64,000 bases of DNA from Povalibacter uvarum (GCF_014202975.1 NZ_JACHHZ010000003.1:62001-126000); one strand, 5' to 3'. Positions 1-9,469 are shown, numbered from the stretch's first letter. Made by a program: numbers and translations. Notes: generated by a model from the sequence alone, not told the origin.

Positions 1-1280
1 ACTACTTCAACGACGACGAGCGCTACTCGCACGAGCTGCGCCTCGAGGGCAATGAGCACGACGACCTGGAGTGGAACGTCGGTCTGTACTACTCGAAGGG
101 CAAGTACGATCGTTCCTACGCGATCGGAAACCCGAACCAGCCGGAGCTGGCGAATCCCGTCTATCGCTACTACAACGGCGCCGTCCAGGCCGCGCCTATT
201 GCGCCGAATCCCAATCGGGATACGTATCGTCAGCACAACCTGCTCGATGTCGAGTCCCGGGCCGTGTTCGCACAGGCGACCTACGCGCTCACTGACAAAC
301 TTCAGTTGACGGCGGGCGCGCGGTACACCGAAGACGAAAGCACGGGTACCAACGAGTACTTCAACTTCTACTGGGACACGTTCTTCACGGGTGACGTGAC
401 GCCGCTGGTGAACGGCGCGACGACGACCGTGAAAGATGAAGAGATCACCGGCCGGATTGCCGCCGACTTCCAGGCGACGGATTCAGCCAGCTTCTATCTG
501 AGTGTCGCGCGCGGCTCGAAGCCGAGCAGTTTGACGCTCGACAACATCGTTCCGGATCCGGCGCAGGGCGGAAGGAACAACGTGTCCGATCCCGAGGAGT
601 TGATCGCGTACGAGCTGGGCTGGAAGCAGTTGATGGGCAGCGAGTTCTTCGGAACGGTCGCGCTGTTCTTCAATGACTACACGGATATGCAGATTCCTCT
701 GACCGTCTACCTGCCGAACCCGATCGCCGGCCTTCCGAACATTCCGGCGACGCGCTATGACAACGTGGACACGGAGATCTATGGCGCCGAGATCGAGGGC
801 ACGTGGACGCCTACGCCGGATGTGTGGGTCAGAGCGAACTACACCTACACCCACGGCGAGTACACCGCGATGGACGGGCTGGTCATCGATCCGACCGATG
901 TCACAGCACAGCAGCAGAGCATCGTGGGGAATCAGCTTTCACGCATCCCGCGTCATAAGGCGAGCCTTGCTGGTTACTACACGTTCGACTTCACGCCGGG
1001 GTCGCTCATCCTGGGTGGCTCGGTCTACTACGCGGGTGAGCGCTACTGGTCTTACTTCAACACAGATACCTGGAAGATGAGCGACTACACGGTGGTCAAT
1101 GCCAGTGCGACGTGGCGTGCACCGGACAACCGCTACGAGGTGAACGCCGCTTGCAGCAACCTCCTCGATGACGACTACGTCACCGCCATCGGCGTCGCTG
1201 GCCCGGATCTGGGGTTGGCCCGCACCAACTATCTGGGTGCTGCGCGCTTCTACAGCCTGCAGGTTCGCGTCCGCTTCTGA
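1..1280 (+). CDS. TonB-dependent receptor, C-terminal part (5' end outside window)
   Basis: The reading frame is open from base 3 and ends at a TGA at 1278-1280, so the start codon and plug domain lie to the left of the window. What remains (about 425 residues) is the C-terminal half of an outer-membrane beta-barrel. It shows alternating Tyr/Trp/Asp-rich strands, typical receptor motifs such as ELGWK and GAEIEGTW, and a last strand ending in VRVRF with a terminal Phe, as needed for BAM insertion. TonB receptors import siderophores, B12 or oligosaccharides. The substrate is not readable here, but the neighbouring sugar genes make an oligosaccharide plausible. A strong intrinsic terminator follows directly, so this gene ends its own transcription unit. 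Confidence 0.93.
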   Translation, partial: YFNDDERYSHELRLEGNEHDDLEWNVGLYYSKGKYDRSYAIGNPNQPELANPVYRYYNGAVQAAPIAPNPNRDTYRQHNLLDVESRAVFAQATYALTDKLQLTAGARYTEDESTGTNEYFNFYWDTFFTGDVTPLVNGATTTVKDEEITGRIAADFQATDSASFYLSVARGSKPSSLTLDNIVPDPAQGGRNNVSDPEELIAYELGWKQLMGSEFFGTVALFFNDYTDMQIPLTVYLPNPIAGLPNIPATRYDNVDTEIYGAEIEGTWTPTPDVWVRANYTYTHGEYTAMDGLVIDPTDVTAQQQSIVGNQLSRIPRHKASLAGYYTFDFTPGSLILGGSVYYAGERYWSYFNTDTWKMSDYTVVNASATWRAPDNRYEVNAACSNLLDDDYVTAIGVAGPDLGLARTNYLGAARFYSLQVRVRF

Positions 1281-1299
1281 AGTCATTGGACGGAAGTCA

Positions 1300-1334
1300 G
1301 GCCGGCTCCGGAAACGGGGCCGGCCTTTTTCTTT
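1300..1334 (+). terminator. Rho-independent terminator of the first TonB receptor gene
   Basis: A 10-bp stem (GGCCGGCTCC paired with GGGGCCGGCC, one T-G pair) closes a GGAAAC loop and is followed by TTTTTCTTT. It begins about 20 bases after the receptor stop codon. Confidence 0.9.
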
Positions 1335-1396
1335 GGCAATCGCTTCCTGTGCCGCGCCGTCCTTCGGTCTAATCCGGGCCTATAGCGCCGCTGAAA

Positions 1397-1410
1397 TGTA
1401 AACGTTTTTT
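1397..1410. promoter_or_regulatory. Candidate LacI-family operator (upstream copy, TGTAAACGTTTTTT)
   Basis: The left half TGTAAACG matches the other operators in this locus exactly; the right half (TTTTTT instead of TTTACA) is degenerate. It lies 283 bp before the receptor start and may be an auxiliary site for the 1595 operator. Confidence 0.5.
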
Positions 1411-1594
1411 CTTCCAGCGAAACGAAATGTGAGCGAGTAGCCGTTGATCGGCCCGGCCTGAGCGCGTGCCTGGAAACGCCATTCTCGCCAGTTTTCAGGC
1501 CAAAAATGCCTTATTTTCGGCTCGCCGAGCGGTCCGGCCACTGCGCCTGCACCGCCGGCCTGTTTCTCATTTAGCTGCCGATCTTGACGCTGGA

Positions 1595-1610
1595 TGTAAA
1601 AACGTTTACA
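1595..1610. promoter_or_regulatory. Candidate LacI-family operator TGTAAAAACGTTTACA
   Basis: Perfect 6-bp arms TGTAAA and TTTACA are separated by four bases (AACG). The site lies 70 bp upstream of the TonB receptor start at 1680 and belongs to the shared operator set found at 9380, 10564, 10586, 17909 and 18052. Confidence 0.75.
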
Positions 1611-1679
1611 TCTGCTGCCGCCTGCAAATCGGCAATTGGCTCGCTCTGAGCCGTGAGACAGAAGAACAGGGGGGATCAG

Positions 1680-4667
1680 ATGGGTATCAGCAAGAGAAGG
1701 GCAGTGTCGGCCGTGACCGTCGGCGGGCTGGCACTGTGCGGCGTCGTGGGAGCGCAAGAGAGCGGCCGTTCGACGCCGCAACTGGCTGTAGAAGAAGTGA
1801 TCGTCACCGCGACACGCCGCGAGACGAATCTGATGGAAACGGCAGGCGCGATCAGCGTACTGGGCGGACAGGAACTGGAAGCCCGCGGCATCATCAACAT
1901 CGCGCGGCTGGATTCGATCGCACCGAACCTCAAGGTGCTCGACCAACAGAACCAGGGCATGGGCGCCGTGCAGATCGCGATGCGCGGTATCGTGAATTCG
2001 AGCTTCATCGAGATCGGCGATCCCAACGTCGGGTTCCACGTCGACGGCGTGTACATGTCGCGACCGCAGTCGTCGCTCAACCTGCTGTTCGATGCGCAGC
2101 GCATGGAAATCTCGCGTGGCCCGCAGGGCACGCTGTATGGGCGCAACTCGACGGTCGGCTCGATCAACGTCGTCAACAACCGCCCGGACACGGATGACTT
2201 CGGCGTGAGCGGCTCACTGGAGTACGGCAACTACGACAACAAGATCGTCAGCGGCGTGTTGAACGTGCCGGTGATCCAGGACGTCCTGGCGATCCGTGCT
2301 TCGGGCTTCTGGCAGGAACGCGACACGTACTACAACCTTCATGACGACGACATCCTCGTGCTGCCGGGCGGACTGACGCTCGAGGACAGCCCGTATCGCC
2401 AGCAGTGGGGCAACGGAACCGGGGATGATGGCGCGGGTGCTATCGATCAGAACGCCTGGCGCATTTCTGCGTTGCTTACGCCGCTCGAGGACCTGTCGCT
2501 GTATGCGTCCTACGAGGTATTCAACAACAAGTCGCCGATTGCGCCGAGCACCGTTCGCGGCAGCGAGTACACCGCATACCTGAGCAATCCGCACGTCACC
2601 GATCAGAAGATCGAGTCCCTCCGAGGCGAGCTGAAGTATGAAATCGCCGATGCGGTCGAGCTCAAGGCGACCTACGGCGATCAGACTTACAACCACGAGA
2701 TCCTGGTCGATCTCGACGCGGGCACTTCGCGGTACTCGCCGGAACGCGCCAATGCACTGCCGGGCGATTCGCTGACGTTCGAGCAGACGTTCTACGATCG
2801 CGACTGGACCACGGATTCGACCTCGTACGAACTCGTGGCTTCATCGACGTACGACAGCAGTGTTCAATGGCTCGTCGGCTACTTCAACTTCAAGGAAGAC
2901 ACGTTCCGCGATTTCTGGATCGACCTGCCCACGAACAACTCGGGCATCATCAATTTCAATCAGCCGAGCCGCGAAGCGACATCGGAAGCCGCATTCGGCC
3001 GCATCGACTGGAAGATCACCGGCGATGTGAAGCTCGCGGTCGGTCTGCGCCGCACGGAAGACCAGCGCACCGACACGGGCGTCAACCGCTTCAGCTCGTT
3101 CCCCGAGCCGGGGCTGATCAACGCCTTCGGGTCGCCGGTTTTCGTTGCGAACGGAGGCGCCACCGATCTGGAATTCCTGTGCAGCCAGAATCTGCCGGTC
3201 GGTCCGTGCGCAGGCGTTGGGCCGCTGCCTTCGCCGATCACGGGTGTGAACGGAGTGCCGCTGCGAGTTCCCGGGCTGAACGATGGATTCGCTGCTGCCG
3301 TCGGCTCGCCGATCGGCCAGGTGGACGCGGGCATCGCAGCTGCAACGGCGCCGGGCGCATCGGTCTTCACGAATGCGATCACCACCGACGCACAGTTGCG
3401 GGAGATCTCCCGCATTCTGTCCGCGGGGCAGGAAGTTGCGCTCGTCGGCGCGGCGGGTTCGTTCCCGCGAGTCTTCTTCACCAATCAGGAATTCAGCTAT
3501 ACGGACTGGAGCGTGGGTCTCGACTGGAGTCCGCGCGACGGCAGCCTGATGTACGGCACGGTGTCGACGGGTCACAAGGCGGGCAGCCAGGAGATTTTCT
3601 ATCACCCGCGGCTGCACCAGTTCATCAACTCCATCCTGGAACCGGAAGAGCTGATCTCCTATGAGCTGGGCTGGAAAGAGCAGTTCGAGCAGGTCGGTGA
3701 AGGCCTCAATGTCTCGGCAGCGCTCTTCTACATGGATTACAAGGACAAGCAGCAGTCCGTCTTCGTGGACGGTGGCGACCTGTTCTGCGCCGATACCTTC
3801 GGTGATTTCAACGGCGACGGCTTCCTCGAGAACTTCGTGCAGTTCCTGCAGGGCGTTCCGATCTTTGCGAGCAGCGCGGCCCTGGTGAACAGCGGCAATG
3901 CGATCCTGCGGCCCGATGTCATCGGTGTCGACGGCCAGCCCAGCTGGGAATTGAGTCCGGCGCAGATTCAGCAGGCCGTGGCCAATTGTTCGCAGGGTTC
4001 CACAGGCACGGATGCTCCGCTCGCCGATCAGCCTGGCATGCCGAACTTCCTGGAGCTGATGCAGATCAACTTCGGCGACGCGACGATTGCCGGTCTCGAG
4101 CTCGAGTACGCATGGAACATCACGACGCAGGATCGGCTGTCGGGATTCGCGACGATGAACCTGATCAACGAAGTGAAGGATCCGCGTCCGGATGCATTGC
4201 CGTTCAATCTCAACGATTCGCTCGCCTGCAGCGATCGCGTCGGGGGTTGCCCGAACATCCTCGCAACTGACGGCAATGAACTGCCCTTCGCGCCGGACTT
4301 CACGTTCCGGGCGGTGTACGAGCACGACTTCCCGATCGGCAACTCGCTGATCACGGCGGCCGTCGACTTCTCGTACAGCGGTGACTATTGGCTGTCGGTC
4401 TGGAACACCGATTGCTATCAGTCGGTGCGGCTGGGTACCGAGGTCTGCAACAACGGTGACAAGCAGGAAGCGTACGAACTCGTCGACCTCCGGCTGCGCT
4501 ATACGGGTCCGGGCGGCAAGTTCTGGATCGAAGGCTTCTCGACCAACGTGACGGGGACCAAGTACGCGACCGGCAGCATCCGGCCGACGAACGAGGACAG
4601 CGTCACTCCTTACGCCTTCAATGCACCCCGCATGTATGGCGTGAGGACCGGGTTCAATTTCTTCTGA
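1680..4667 (+). CDS. TonB-dependent receptor (about 995 residues)
   Basis: This is an outer-membrane ligand-gated transporter powered by TonB-ExbBD. An in-frame GTG lies at 1653, but the ATG at 1680 has an AGGGGGG Shine-Dalgarno sequence and starts a clean signal peptide (MGISKRRAVSAVTVGG then a hydrophobic stretch ending near AQ), so I chose it. A TonB box is visible at about residues 37-48 (VEEVIVTATRRE), followed by the plug (RGIVNSS, DGVYMSR, GPQGTLYGRN) and a large barrel ending in Phe. Length is typical of the long proteobacterial receptors tied to polysaccharide uptake. Two LacI-type operators upstream place it in the xylose/hemicellulose regulon. The exact ligand is inferred, not seen. 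Confidence 0.95.
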   Translation: MGISKRRAVSAVTVGGLALCGVVGAQESGRSTPQLAVEEVIVTATRRETNLMETAGAISVLGGQELEARGIINIARLDSIAPNLKVLDQQNQGMGAVQIAMRGIVNSSFIEIGDPNVGFHVDGVYMSRPQSSLNLLFDAQRMEISRGPQGTLYGRNSTVGSINVVNNRPDTDDFGVSGSLEYGNYDNKIVSGVLNVPVIQDVLAIRASGFWQERDTYYNLHDDDILVLPGGLTLEDSPYRQQWGNGTGDDGAGAIDQNAWRISALLTPLEDLSLYASYEVFNNKSPIAPSTVRGSEYTAYLSNPHVTDQKIESLRGELKYEIADAVELKATYGDQTYNHEILVDLDAGTSRYSPERANALPGDSLTFEQTFYDRDWTTDSTSYELVASSTYDSSVQWLVGYFNFKEDTFRDFWIDLPTNNSGIINFNQPSREATSEAAFGRIDWKITGDVKLAVGLRRTEDQRTDTGVNRFSSFPEPGLINAFGSPVFVANGGATDLEFLCSQNLPVGPCAGVGPLPSPITGVNGVPLRVPGLNDGFAAAVGSPIGQVDAGIAAATAPGASVFTNAITTDAQLREISRILSAGQEVALVGAAGSFPRVFFTNQEFSYTDWSVGLDWSPRDGSLMYGTVSTGHKAGSQEIFYHPRLHQFINSILEPEELISYELGWKEQFEQVGEGLNVSAALFYMDYKDKQQSVFVDGGDLFCADTFGDFNGDGFLENFVQFLQGVPIFASSAALVNSGNAILRPDVIGVDGQPSWELSPAQIQQAVANCSQGSTGTDAPLADQPGMPNFLELMQINFGDATIAGLELEYAWNITTQDRLSGFATMNLINEVKDPRPDALPFNLNDSLACSDRVGGCPNILATDGNELPFAPDFTFRAVYEHDFPIGNSLITAAVDFSYSGDYWLSVWNTDCYQSVRLGTEVCNNGDKQEAYELVDLRLRYTGPGGKFWIEGFSTNVTGTKYATGSIRPTNEDSVTPYAFNAPRMYGVRTGFNFF

Positions 4668-4762
4668 TCGAAAGGAGCACGCAAAGGCGTATCCTTGAGA
4701 AAGGCGGCCCCGCAGTTCCCTCAAGCTGACGGGGCCGTCACCTCACGACGGAATTCGATGGC

Positions 4763-5476
4763 ATGAACCACGAGACACTGGTGTCGACGTTCTGGCGCGA
4801 TGGCTTCCTCGTGCTGCACGACTTCTTCGATCCGGCGCTGATGGATCAGCTCGACGGCATCATCCGGCGCCGCTTCGGTGACGATCCGGCGTTCTGGCAT
4901 AACGAAGAATTCCTGACCCGAGCCCGTACCGAAGTCATTCCCTGGTTCCCTCAGACTGAAGGCATCAACGAGTTCGACGCGATCGACGACAACGAGGATC
5001 TGCGAAAGCTGAGCGACGCGATCCTCGGTCCGCAGTGGCAGCGTCTCTACTGCATGGTGATGTTCTCCAAGCAGGGAACGGCGGGACAGGCCTGGCATCA
5101 GGACTGTGCGCCCGAGCAATCGAAGGTTCACAACCTGAACCGGCTCGTCTATACGAGCGACATCAGCGCCGAGAACGGCGGGCAAACAGTCATAGTGAAG
5201 GGCTCACATCGTCACGGGTTGTTGCCGCCGGGAGATCCCGAGGGCCACTTCGATGATGAAGTCGTCCTGACGCCGCGAAAGGGTTCCCTCGTCCTGCTGC
5301 ACGGACATGCATGGCATCGCGTTCTGCCGATCGTCAAAGGCAGTCGCGTGTCGACCAACTACCGCGCCGTGCCATCCGGCACGCCCGCGGATATCACTGA
5401 TGTTTGCGTGTACCGAAACATGCGGTATCGGTTTTCTACTTCGTCGGTGATTGAAGAGCGCACGGTGGTGCGTTGA
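4763..5476 (+). CDS. Phytanoyl-CoA dioxygenase (PhyH) family protein
   Basis: This 237-residue protein is a predicted non-heme Fe(II)/2-oxoglutarate dioxygenase. The iron triad is readable as H112 and D114 (WHQD) and a distal His near 185 (GHAWHRVLP). R195 (SRVSTN) is positioned to bind the 2-oxoglutarate carboxylate. The segment SDISAENGG with VKGSHRHG is the usual PhyH core. There is no signal peptide, so it should be cytoplasmic. It follows the TonB receptor by 95 bases and may be co-transcribed with it. PhyH proteins hydroxylate diverse small molecules; the substrate cannot be told from sequence. A REP-like palindrome sits directly after the stop codon. Confidence 0.88.
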   Translation: MNHETLVSTFWRDGFLVLHDFFDPALMDQLDGIIRRRFGDDPAFWHNEEFLTRARTEVIPWFPQTEGINEFDAIDDNEDLRKLSDAILGPQWQRLYCMVMFSKQGTAGQAWHQDCAPEQSKVHNLNRLVYTSDISAENGGQTVIVKGSHRHGLLPPGDPEGHFDDEVVLTPRKGSLVLLHGHAWHRVLPIVKGSRVSTNYRAVPSGTPADITDVCVYRNMRYRFSTSSVIEERTVVR

Positions 5477-5480
5477 GGCC

Positions 5481-5546
5481 GTCATCCCCGCGAAAGCGGT
5501 GATCCATGTTTCAGCTCAGATGGATTCCCGCTTTCGCGGGAATGAC
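5481..5546. repeat. REP-like palindromic intergenic repeat, copy 1
   Basis: Two 27-base arms (5481-5507 and 5520-5546) are near-perfect inverse complements around a 12-base loop. The left arm starts GTCATCCCCGCGAAAGCGG and the right arm ends TTCGCGGGAATGAC. The same unit recurs at 16171-16245. Both copies lie between the 3' ends of convergent genes, where a hairpin could also end transcription from either side. Confidence 0.85.
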
Positions 5547-5550
5547 GAAC

Positions 5551-6525
5551 CTAGAATCTCGCTCGTATCCGCTCGATGTGGTCCTGAAACCTCAGGCTCG
5601 CCTCCCACGGCACGATCTCCGACTCCCGCTTTCCTTGCATGAGATCCGCGCCCACAGCACGCGCCTCGTACTCGAACCCCAGCGTCCGGCGACCGTCGTC
5701 GAAATGATCGATGCGCTCGTCGAGGCGATACAGCATGCATTCGCGAGCGCGCCAGAAATCGGGAATTGCGATGTAGCCCTCGTCGCCGATGATGTAAGCC
5801 CAGTTCCGCAGTTTCGCGCGAAACGATGTTCCCAACGTTGCTGTACAGGGTGTCGCAGTGCAATCGGCATAGTCGAACAACATCGAGACGTCATCCTCGA
5901 CGCCGTTCGGCGCGTGCCGGGCGACCACTTGTATCGACGCAGGATCCTGTTTCAGGAACAACCATGCGAACGCGATCGGATAGATTCCCATCTCGAGCAG
6001 GCAACCGCCTGCGAGCGTCGAGTCGTATTCGCGCCGCTTGGCGTCGAAGGGCAACAGCGGATAGCCGAAGTCGGCTTTGACGTGTCGGATGCGGCCGATC
6101 CGCCCTTCAGCGACCCAACGTTGCGCAACCTGGACAGCAGGCAGGAAGTAGGTCCACATGCCTTCCATCAGGTAGCCGTTCGTACGCTTCGCGACTGCGA
6201 TCAGAGCCTCCGCATCGGCCGCGCACGTCGTCAACGGCTTCTCGCACAGCACAGCTTTGCCGGCCTCGAGGGCTGCCGTGCTGTGAGCGAGGTGCAGGGT
6301 GTGCGGTGTCGCGACGTAGACGGCGTCGACGGCTGGGTCGGCGAAGAGTGCGTCGTAGCCGCAGTGCGCACGAGGGATGCTGTATTGCTTCGCGAATTCG
6401 TTCGCTGCGTCGCCGCTGCGTGCAGCGACGCAAACGAGTTCGGCGTTCTCGACATGAAGAAGATCCTGGGCGAACTGGTGCGCGATGCGGCCGGTGCTCA
6501 GGATTCCCCAGCGGATTCTCTTCAT
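5551..6525 (-). CDS. Gfo/Idh/MocA-family NAD(P)-dependent oxidoreductase
   Basis: This 324-residue cytoplasmic dehydrogenase has an N-terminal Rossmann fold (GILSTGRIA at residues 7-15) and the family's EKP motif at E95-K96-P97 (CEKPLTT). The C-terminal alpha/beta domain has LLEMGIYPI, where a Tyr stands in the position often held by His; that is the pattern of the dihydrodiol-dehydrogenase / NADP-D-xylose-1-dehydrogenase branch. Lying at the end of a minus-strand operon with a sugar-porter MFS and a secreted GH26-like hydrolase, it probably oxidises a sugar released by the hydrolase. Aldose or pentose 1-dehydrogenase activity is an inference from subfamily and context. Confidence 0.88.
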   Translation of the reverse strand: MKRIRWGILSTGRIAHQFAQDLLHVENAELVCVAARSGDAANEFAKQYSIPRAHCGYDALFADPAVDAVYVATPHTLHLAHSTAALEAGKAVLCEKPLTTCAADAEALIAVAKRTNGYLMEGMWTYFLPAVQVAQRWVAEGRIGRIRHVKADFGYPLLPFDAKRREYDSTLAGGCLLEMGIYPIAFAWLFLKQDPASIQVVARHAPNGVEDDVSMLFDYADCTATPCTATLGTSFRAKLRNWAYIIGDEGYIAIPDFWRARECMLYRLDERIDHFDDGRRTLGFEYEARAVGADLMQGKRESEIVPWEASLRFQDHIERIRARF

Positions 6526-6531
6526 CGGGGC

Positions 6532-8115
6532 TCAGCGCGCGGCGAAGTCCGCTTCGAGCTGCTCGAGCGTCCTGCCGCGGGTTTCAGGCAGCAGCCAGGC
6601 CATCAGTACGAGACTGACCGCGCCCAGGATGGCGTAGATCGAGAACGTCCATGCATTGCCGAGATGGGCGAGCTCCCAGGGGAACAGGAACTGGACGGCG
6701 AAGCTTGCGAGGCTGTTGAAGAAGCCGACGAACGCCATGGCGATGCCGCGAATCCGGTTCGGGAAGATTTCCGAGAACAGCACCCACATCACCGGTCCGA
6801 GCGACAACGCGAAGGAAGCGACGAATCCCAGGATGCCGGAGAGCACCAGGTAGGGATTGATCTTGATGGACGCCTGAATCAGCTGCGCCTCGTGCTTCTT
6901 AAGTTCCGCGGTGCCGATCGCGTTGCCGACCGCCTGCTTGAATGCGATGTCGTTCGAGTACTCGACGCCCACGATCGGCGCCAGCAGCTTGTGATCGATC
7001 CGTGCCGAAAGCTGCGTGACGGAGCTTTCGGTGATCTGGTAGCGCGCCTGATTGAATGCGTAGCTGCACAGCGATGTGCTGACGATGACGCCTGCAAGGC
7101 CAATCATCAGCAACGGCTTGCGGCCGAGCCGATCGATCAGCAGCATCGCGATCACGGTGAAGATGATGTTGATGATCCCGATGAGAATCGCCTGGGCGAA
7201 CGCAGCGTTGGTGCCCACGCCCGTCTGTTCAAAGATGCTCGGTGCGTAGAAGTAGACGGCGTTGATGCCCGTGACTTGCTGGGCAATTCCGATGATGAGG
7301 CCGATCGCCAGCGGCAACTTCAGTGCAGGCTTGAAGAGCTCATTGAATCGCGATCGCAGCGAGCCGACCGGTTCGGCGGCGCTCTCGGTGATCTCCGCGA
7401 GTGCCGCTTCGACACGTGCCGGCGGCCGGATGCGTTCGAGCACTGCGCGTGCTTCGTTCAAGCGGCCCTTCACGACGAGCCAGCGCGGGCTCTCCGGAAT
7501 GCCGAACAGCAGTACCCACCACACTGCGGCGGGCAGGGCGCCCACTCCGAGCATCCAGCGCCAGGTGTGACGATCGATTCCCAGCGCCTGTACCCACGCC
7601 GCGCCGTCCTGGCTCGCATGCAGCAGGAAGTAGTTTGCGAAATAGGCGGCTGAAAAGCCGATCATGATGTTGAACTGGTTGAACGACACCAGCAGCCCGC
7701 GTTTCTCGGCCGGCGCGATCTCGGCGATGTACATCGGTGCGATCCCAAGGGACGCGAACGCAAAGCCTCCGACGAAGCGCGCAGCAACGAGTGTTTCGTA
7801 GTTGGGCGCAATCGCCGCGGCGATCGACGAAACCGTGTAGAGCGCCGCCAGCGCGATCAGCACTCTCTTGCGGCCGATGTAATCGCTCAGCAGTCCGCTG
7901 CCGATGGAGGAAGCAATGCCCGCGAGCGTCGGAGCGCCGACGACCAGGCCGATCTGCCACTCGTTCAGGCCGAACTCCGGCGTGATGAAGCCGATGACGC
8001 CGGAGATCACCGAGGCGTCGAGTCCGAACAGAAAGCCACCGAGCGCAACGATGGTCGCCAGGGTGATCGTGCGGCGAGAAGCATCACGGGCGCTGGTGTC
8101 GATGGCGTGGCTCAT
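6532..8115 (-). CDS. MFS sugar porter (sugar:H+ symporter family)
   Basis: This inner-membrane transporter of 527 residues has 12 predicted helices. Sugar-porter signatures are clear: FLFGLDASVISGV in TM1, GRKRVL after TM2, PESPRWLV before the central loop, a second GRKPLL, and PETRGRTLEQLE at the C-terminus. A roughly 60-residue insertion sits between TM9 and TM10, as in XylE-type porters. The start at 8115 was chosen because its ATG overlaps the TGA of the upstream hydrolase (ATGA), which implies translational coupling; the open frame continues 52 codons upstream only inside that gene. It likely imports the sugar released by the coupled GH26-like enzyme and passes it to the Gfo/Idh/MocA oxidoreductase downstream. 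Confidence 0.93.
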   Translation of the reverse strand: MSHAIDTSARDASRRTITLATIVALGGFLFGLDASVISGVIGFITPEFGLNEWQIGLVVGAPTLAGIASSIGSGLLSDYIGRKRVLIALAALYTVSSIAAAIAPNYETLVAARFVGGFAFASLGIAPMYIAEIAPAEKRGLLVSFNQFNIMIGFSAAYFANYFLLHASQDGAAWVQALGIDRHTWRWMLGVGALPAAVWWVLLFGIPESPRWLVVKGRLNEARAVLERIRPPARVEAALAEITESAAEPVGSLRSRFNELFKPALKLPLAIGLIIGIAQQVTGINAVYFYAPSIFEQTGVGTNAAFAQAILIGIINIIFTVIAMLLIDRLGRKPLLMIGLAGVIVSTSLCSYAFNQARYQITESSVTQLSARIDHKLLAPIVGVEYSNDIAFKQAVGNAIGTAELKKHEAQLIQASIKINPYLVLSGILGFVASFALSLGPVMWVLFSEIFPNRIRGIAMAFVGFFNSLASFAVQFLFPWELAHLGNAWTFSIYAILGAVSLVLMAWLLPETRGRTLEQLEADFAAR

Positions 8116-9323
8116 CGGGGATCTCGGGATGAAGTCAGAATCTCGTACAACCGGGGCCCACCGTGCAACCACGCAGGCTTTCGGGTCTCGGTTACCCACG
8201 CCTTCTCGATCGACGGGTTCGCCTGAATGCGGGTGTCGCCCCAGTAGCCGCTCGAGTACGGTTTTGCCCACATCGGCTGAACGTCCCAGTTCGCATTGAT
8301 GTACGCGAATGCCGCGATGACGTCGCGGTTGGCATCGATGAACGAGAGCACGGGTTCATACCATTCGTGCCAGATCTGCTCGGCGCTGAGTTGCACGACG
8401 TTGCCGCCCGCGGGTCCATCCCAGAGCGGTGAGATGTTTGCGTGAGTGAGTTTGCCGAGGTCATACCCCTGCGGTGTCGACTCGGCGATCATCACCGGCT
8501 TACGCTCTGCTCGAGCGAAATCGATCACCTCGCGTGCCAGTTGCAGCTGGCCCGGCGTCTTCAGCGAATTCGCGCGACCTTTCGCGTGCGGCTTGAGGAA
8601 CCATGACAGCGCGACCCAATCGACATACGACGCACCTGGAAACCAATCGCGGATGTCTTCGCGCCGGCCCTGTTCGATGATGTCATCGAGTGGTGAAGCC
8701 GAGGCCTGCCAGACGAAGGCGACATTGTTCGCGCCGCGCGTTCTGAGTCCGTCGACGATGCGGCGAAAGGCAGTGATGTAGGTCTTGCGGTCGTCGTAGC
8801 CGAGATTCCACGTGCCGTCGAATTCGTAGCCGATTCGCAGGTATACGGGTCGCTTCGCCGCCACGAAGAAAGCGGCGAGTCGCGCAATCTTGTCGTCATG
8901 CACGCCGCGTGCGATCTCGGCGAGTCCACCGGAGCGTCGTCCGTTCGACATGTCCAACCCGATGACGAGAGCGGAATCCGGATGCTGCGTGAGCATCTTC
9001 GCGGCGCTTGTTTTGCCGGCTCCCCAATCCGCATCCGCCGCGGGATTGCCGGCGGCATCTTCGCCCAATCCGCCGAAGCCGTCCTTCGCGCTCAGCAGAT
9101 CGTAGAAGCCCAGATACGTCGTGACGCCGCCTGGAGTCGCGCAGGACTGGCAATCAGTGACGTAGTCGGCAACGGACTGCAGTTCCTGACCGATGATGAG
9201 GAGCGTCTGGCCATCGGGGGGCAGGAAACGCGCGTCGGGCCGCGTCGAAGGCGCGGCGATGCCGATGGACGACGATCCCAGCGCCAATGCACAGACCCAC
9301 GCTGCCGTATGTCGATACTTCAA
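8112..9323 (-). CDS. Secreted GH26-like glycoside hydrolase
   Basis: The 403-residue product begins with a signal peptide (MKYRHTAAWVCALALG). I chose the TTG at 9323 because GGGGGG precedes it at Shine-Dalgarno distance; an upstream GTG at 9368 has no such site. The fold looks like a clan GH-A TIM barrel related to family GH26: E167 in RIGYEFDGTWN fits the acid/base at the end of strand 4, and E281 in VMIAEST fits the nucleophile on strand 7. It is homologous to the N-terminal domain of the protein at 13957-16167. GH26 covers beta-mannanases and beta-1,3-xylanases; next to xylA/xylB, a xylan- or mannan-type substrate is inferred. An operator lies 57 bp upstream. Confidence 0.8.
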   Translation of the reverse strand: MKYRHTAAWVCALALGSSSIGIAAPSTRPDARFLPPDGQTLLIIGQELQSVADYVTDCQSCATPGGVTTYLGFYDLLSAKDGFGGLGEDAAGNPAADADWGAGKTSAAKMLTQHPDSALVIGLDMSNGRRSGGLAEIARGVHDDKIARLAAFFVAAKRPVYLRIGYEFDGTWNLGYDDRKTYITAFRRIVDGLRTRGANNVAFVWQASASPLDDIIEQGRREDIRDWFPGASYVDWVALSWFLKPHAKGRANSLKTPGQLQLAREVIDFARAERKPVMIAESTPQGYDLGKLTHANISPLWDGPAGGNVVQLSAEQIWHEWYEPVLSFIDANRDVIAAFAYINANWDVQPMWAKPYSSGYWGDTRIQANPSIEKAWVTETRKPAWLHGGPRLYEILTSSRDPR

Positions 9324-9379
9324 CAGCCCCCCTGTGTGCCCCCGAACGGGGCCGCCCGACGCGTTCACGATCGCCGGTT

Positions 9380-9395
9380 TGCGTAATCGTTTACA
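9380..9395. promoter_or_regulatory. Candidate LacI-family operator TGCGTAATCGTTTACA in divergent promoter
   Basis: The right half CGTTTACA is exact and the left half TGCGTA has two mismatches to TGTAAA; the spacing is the 16-bp class. It sits between the minus-strand hydrolase-transporter operon and the plus-strand LacI gene, so it could control both and give autoregulation. Confidence 0.65.
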
Positions 9396-9469
9396 TTCTG
9401 GCGATAATGGCGTCGGTCGGCAAGGGGGCCGTACCGGAAATCCCAGCCTGAGGGGGGCGAGGAGGGGTG

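Larger units (their letters stand above)
1335..1679. other. Long intergenic leader with two LacI-type operators
   Basis: This 345-base stretch between two TonB receptor genes contains no convincing gene. It holds two candidate LacI-family operators (1397-1410 and 1595-1610) about 198 bp apart, which would allow looping. It ends in a strong Shine-Dalgarno run (AGGGGGGAT) just before the ATG at 1680. Confidence 0.6.

Noticed and set aside
2841-4724. Long open frame (about 627 codons) on the minus strand
   Set aside because: Antisense shadow of the TonB receptor gene; no recognisable motifs, no ribosome site.
4705-4737. Inverted repeat CGGCCCCG / CGGGGCCG after the second TonB receptor, considered as a terminator
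   Set aside because: The loop is 17 bases, there is no U-run, and the PhyH gene follows closely; evidence too weak to call.
5506-7653. Long open frame (about 715 codons) on the plus strand
   Set aside because: It lies opposite the Gfo/Idh/MocA oxidoreductase and MFS genes and has a compositionally biased, motif-free translation. It is an antisense shadow caused by high GC at third codon positions.
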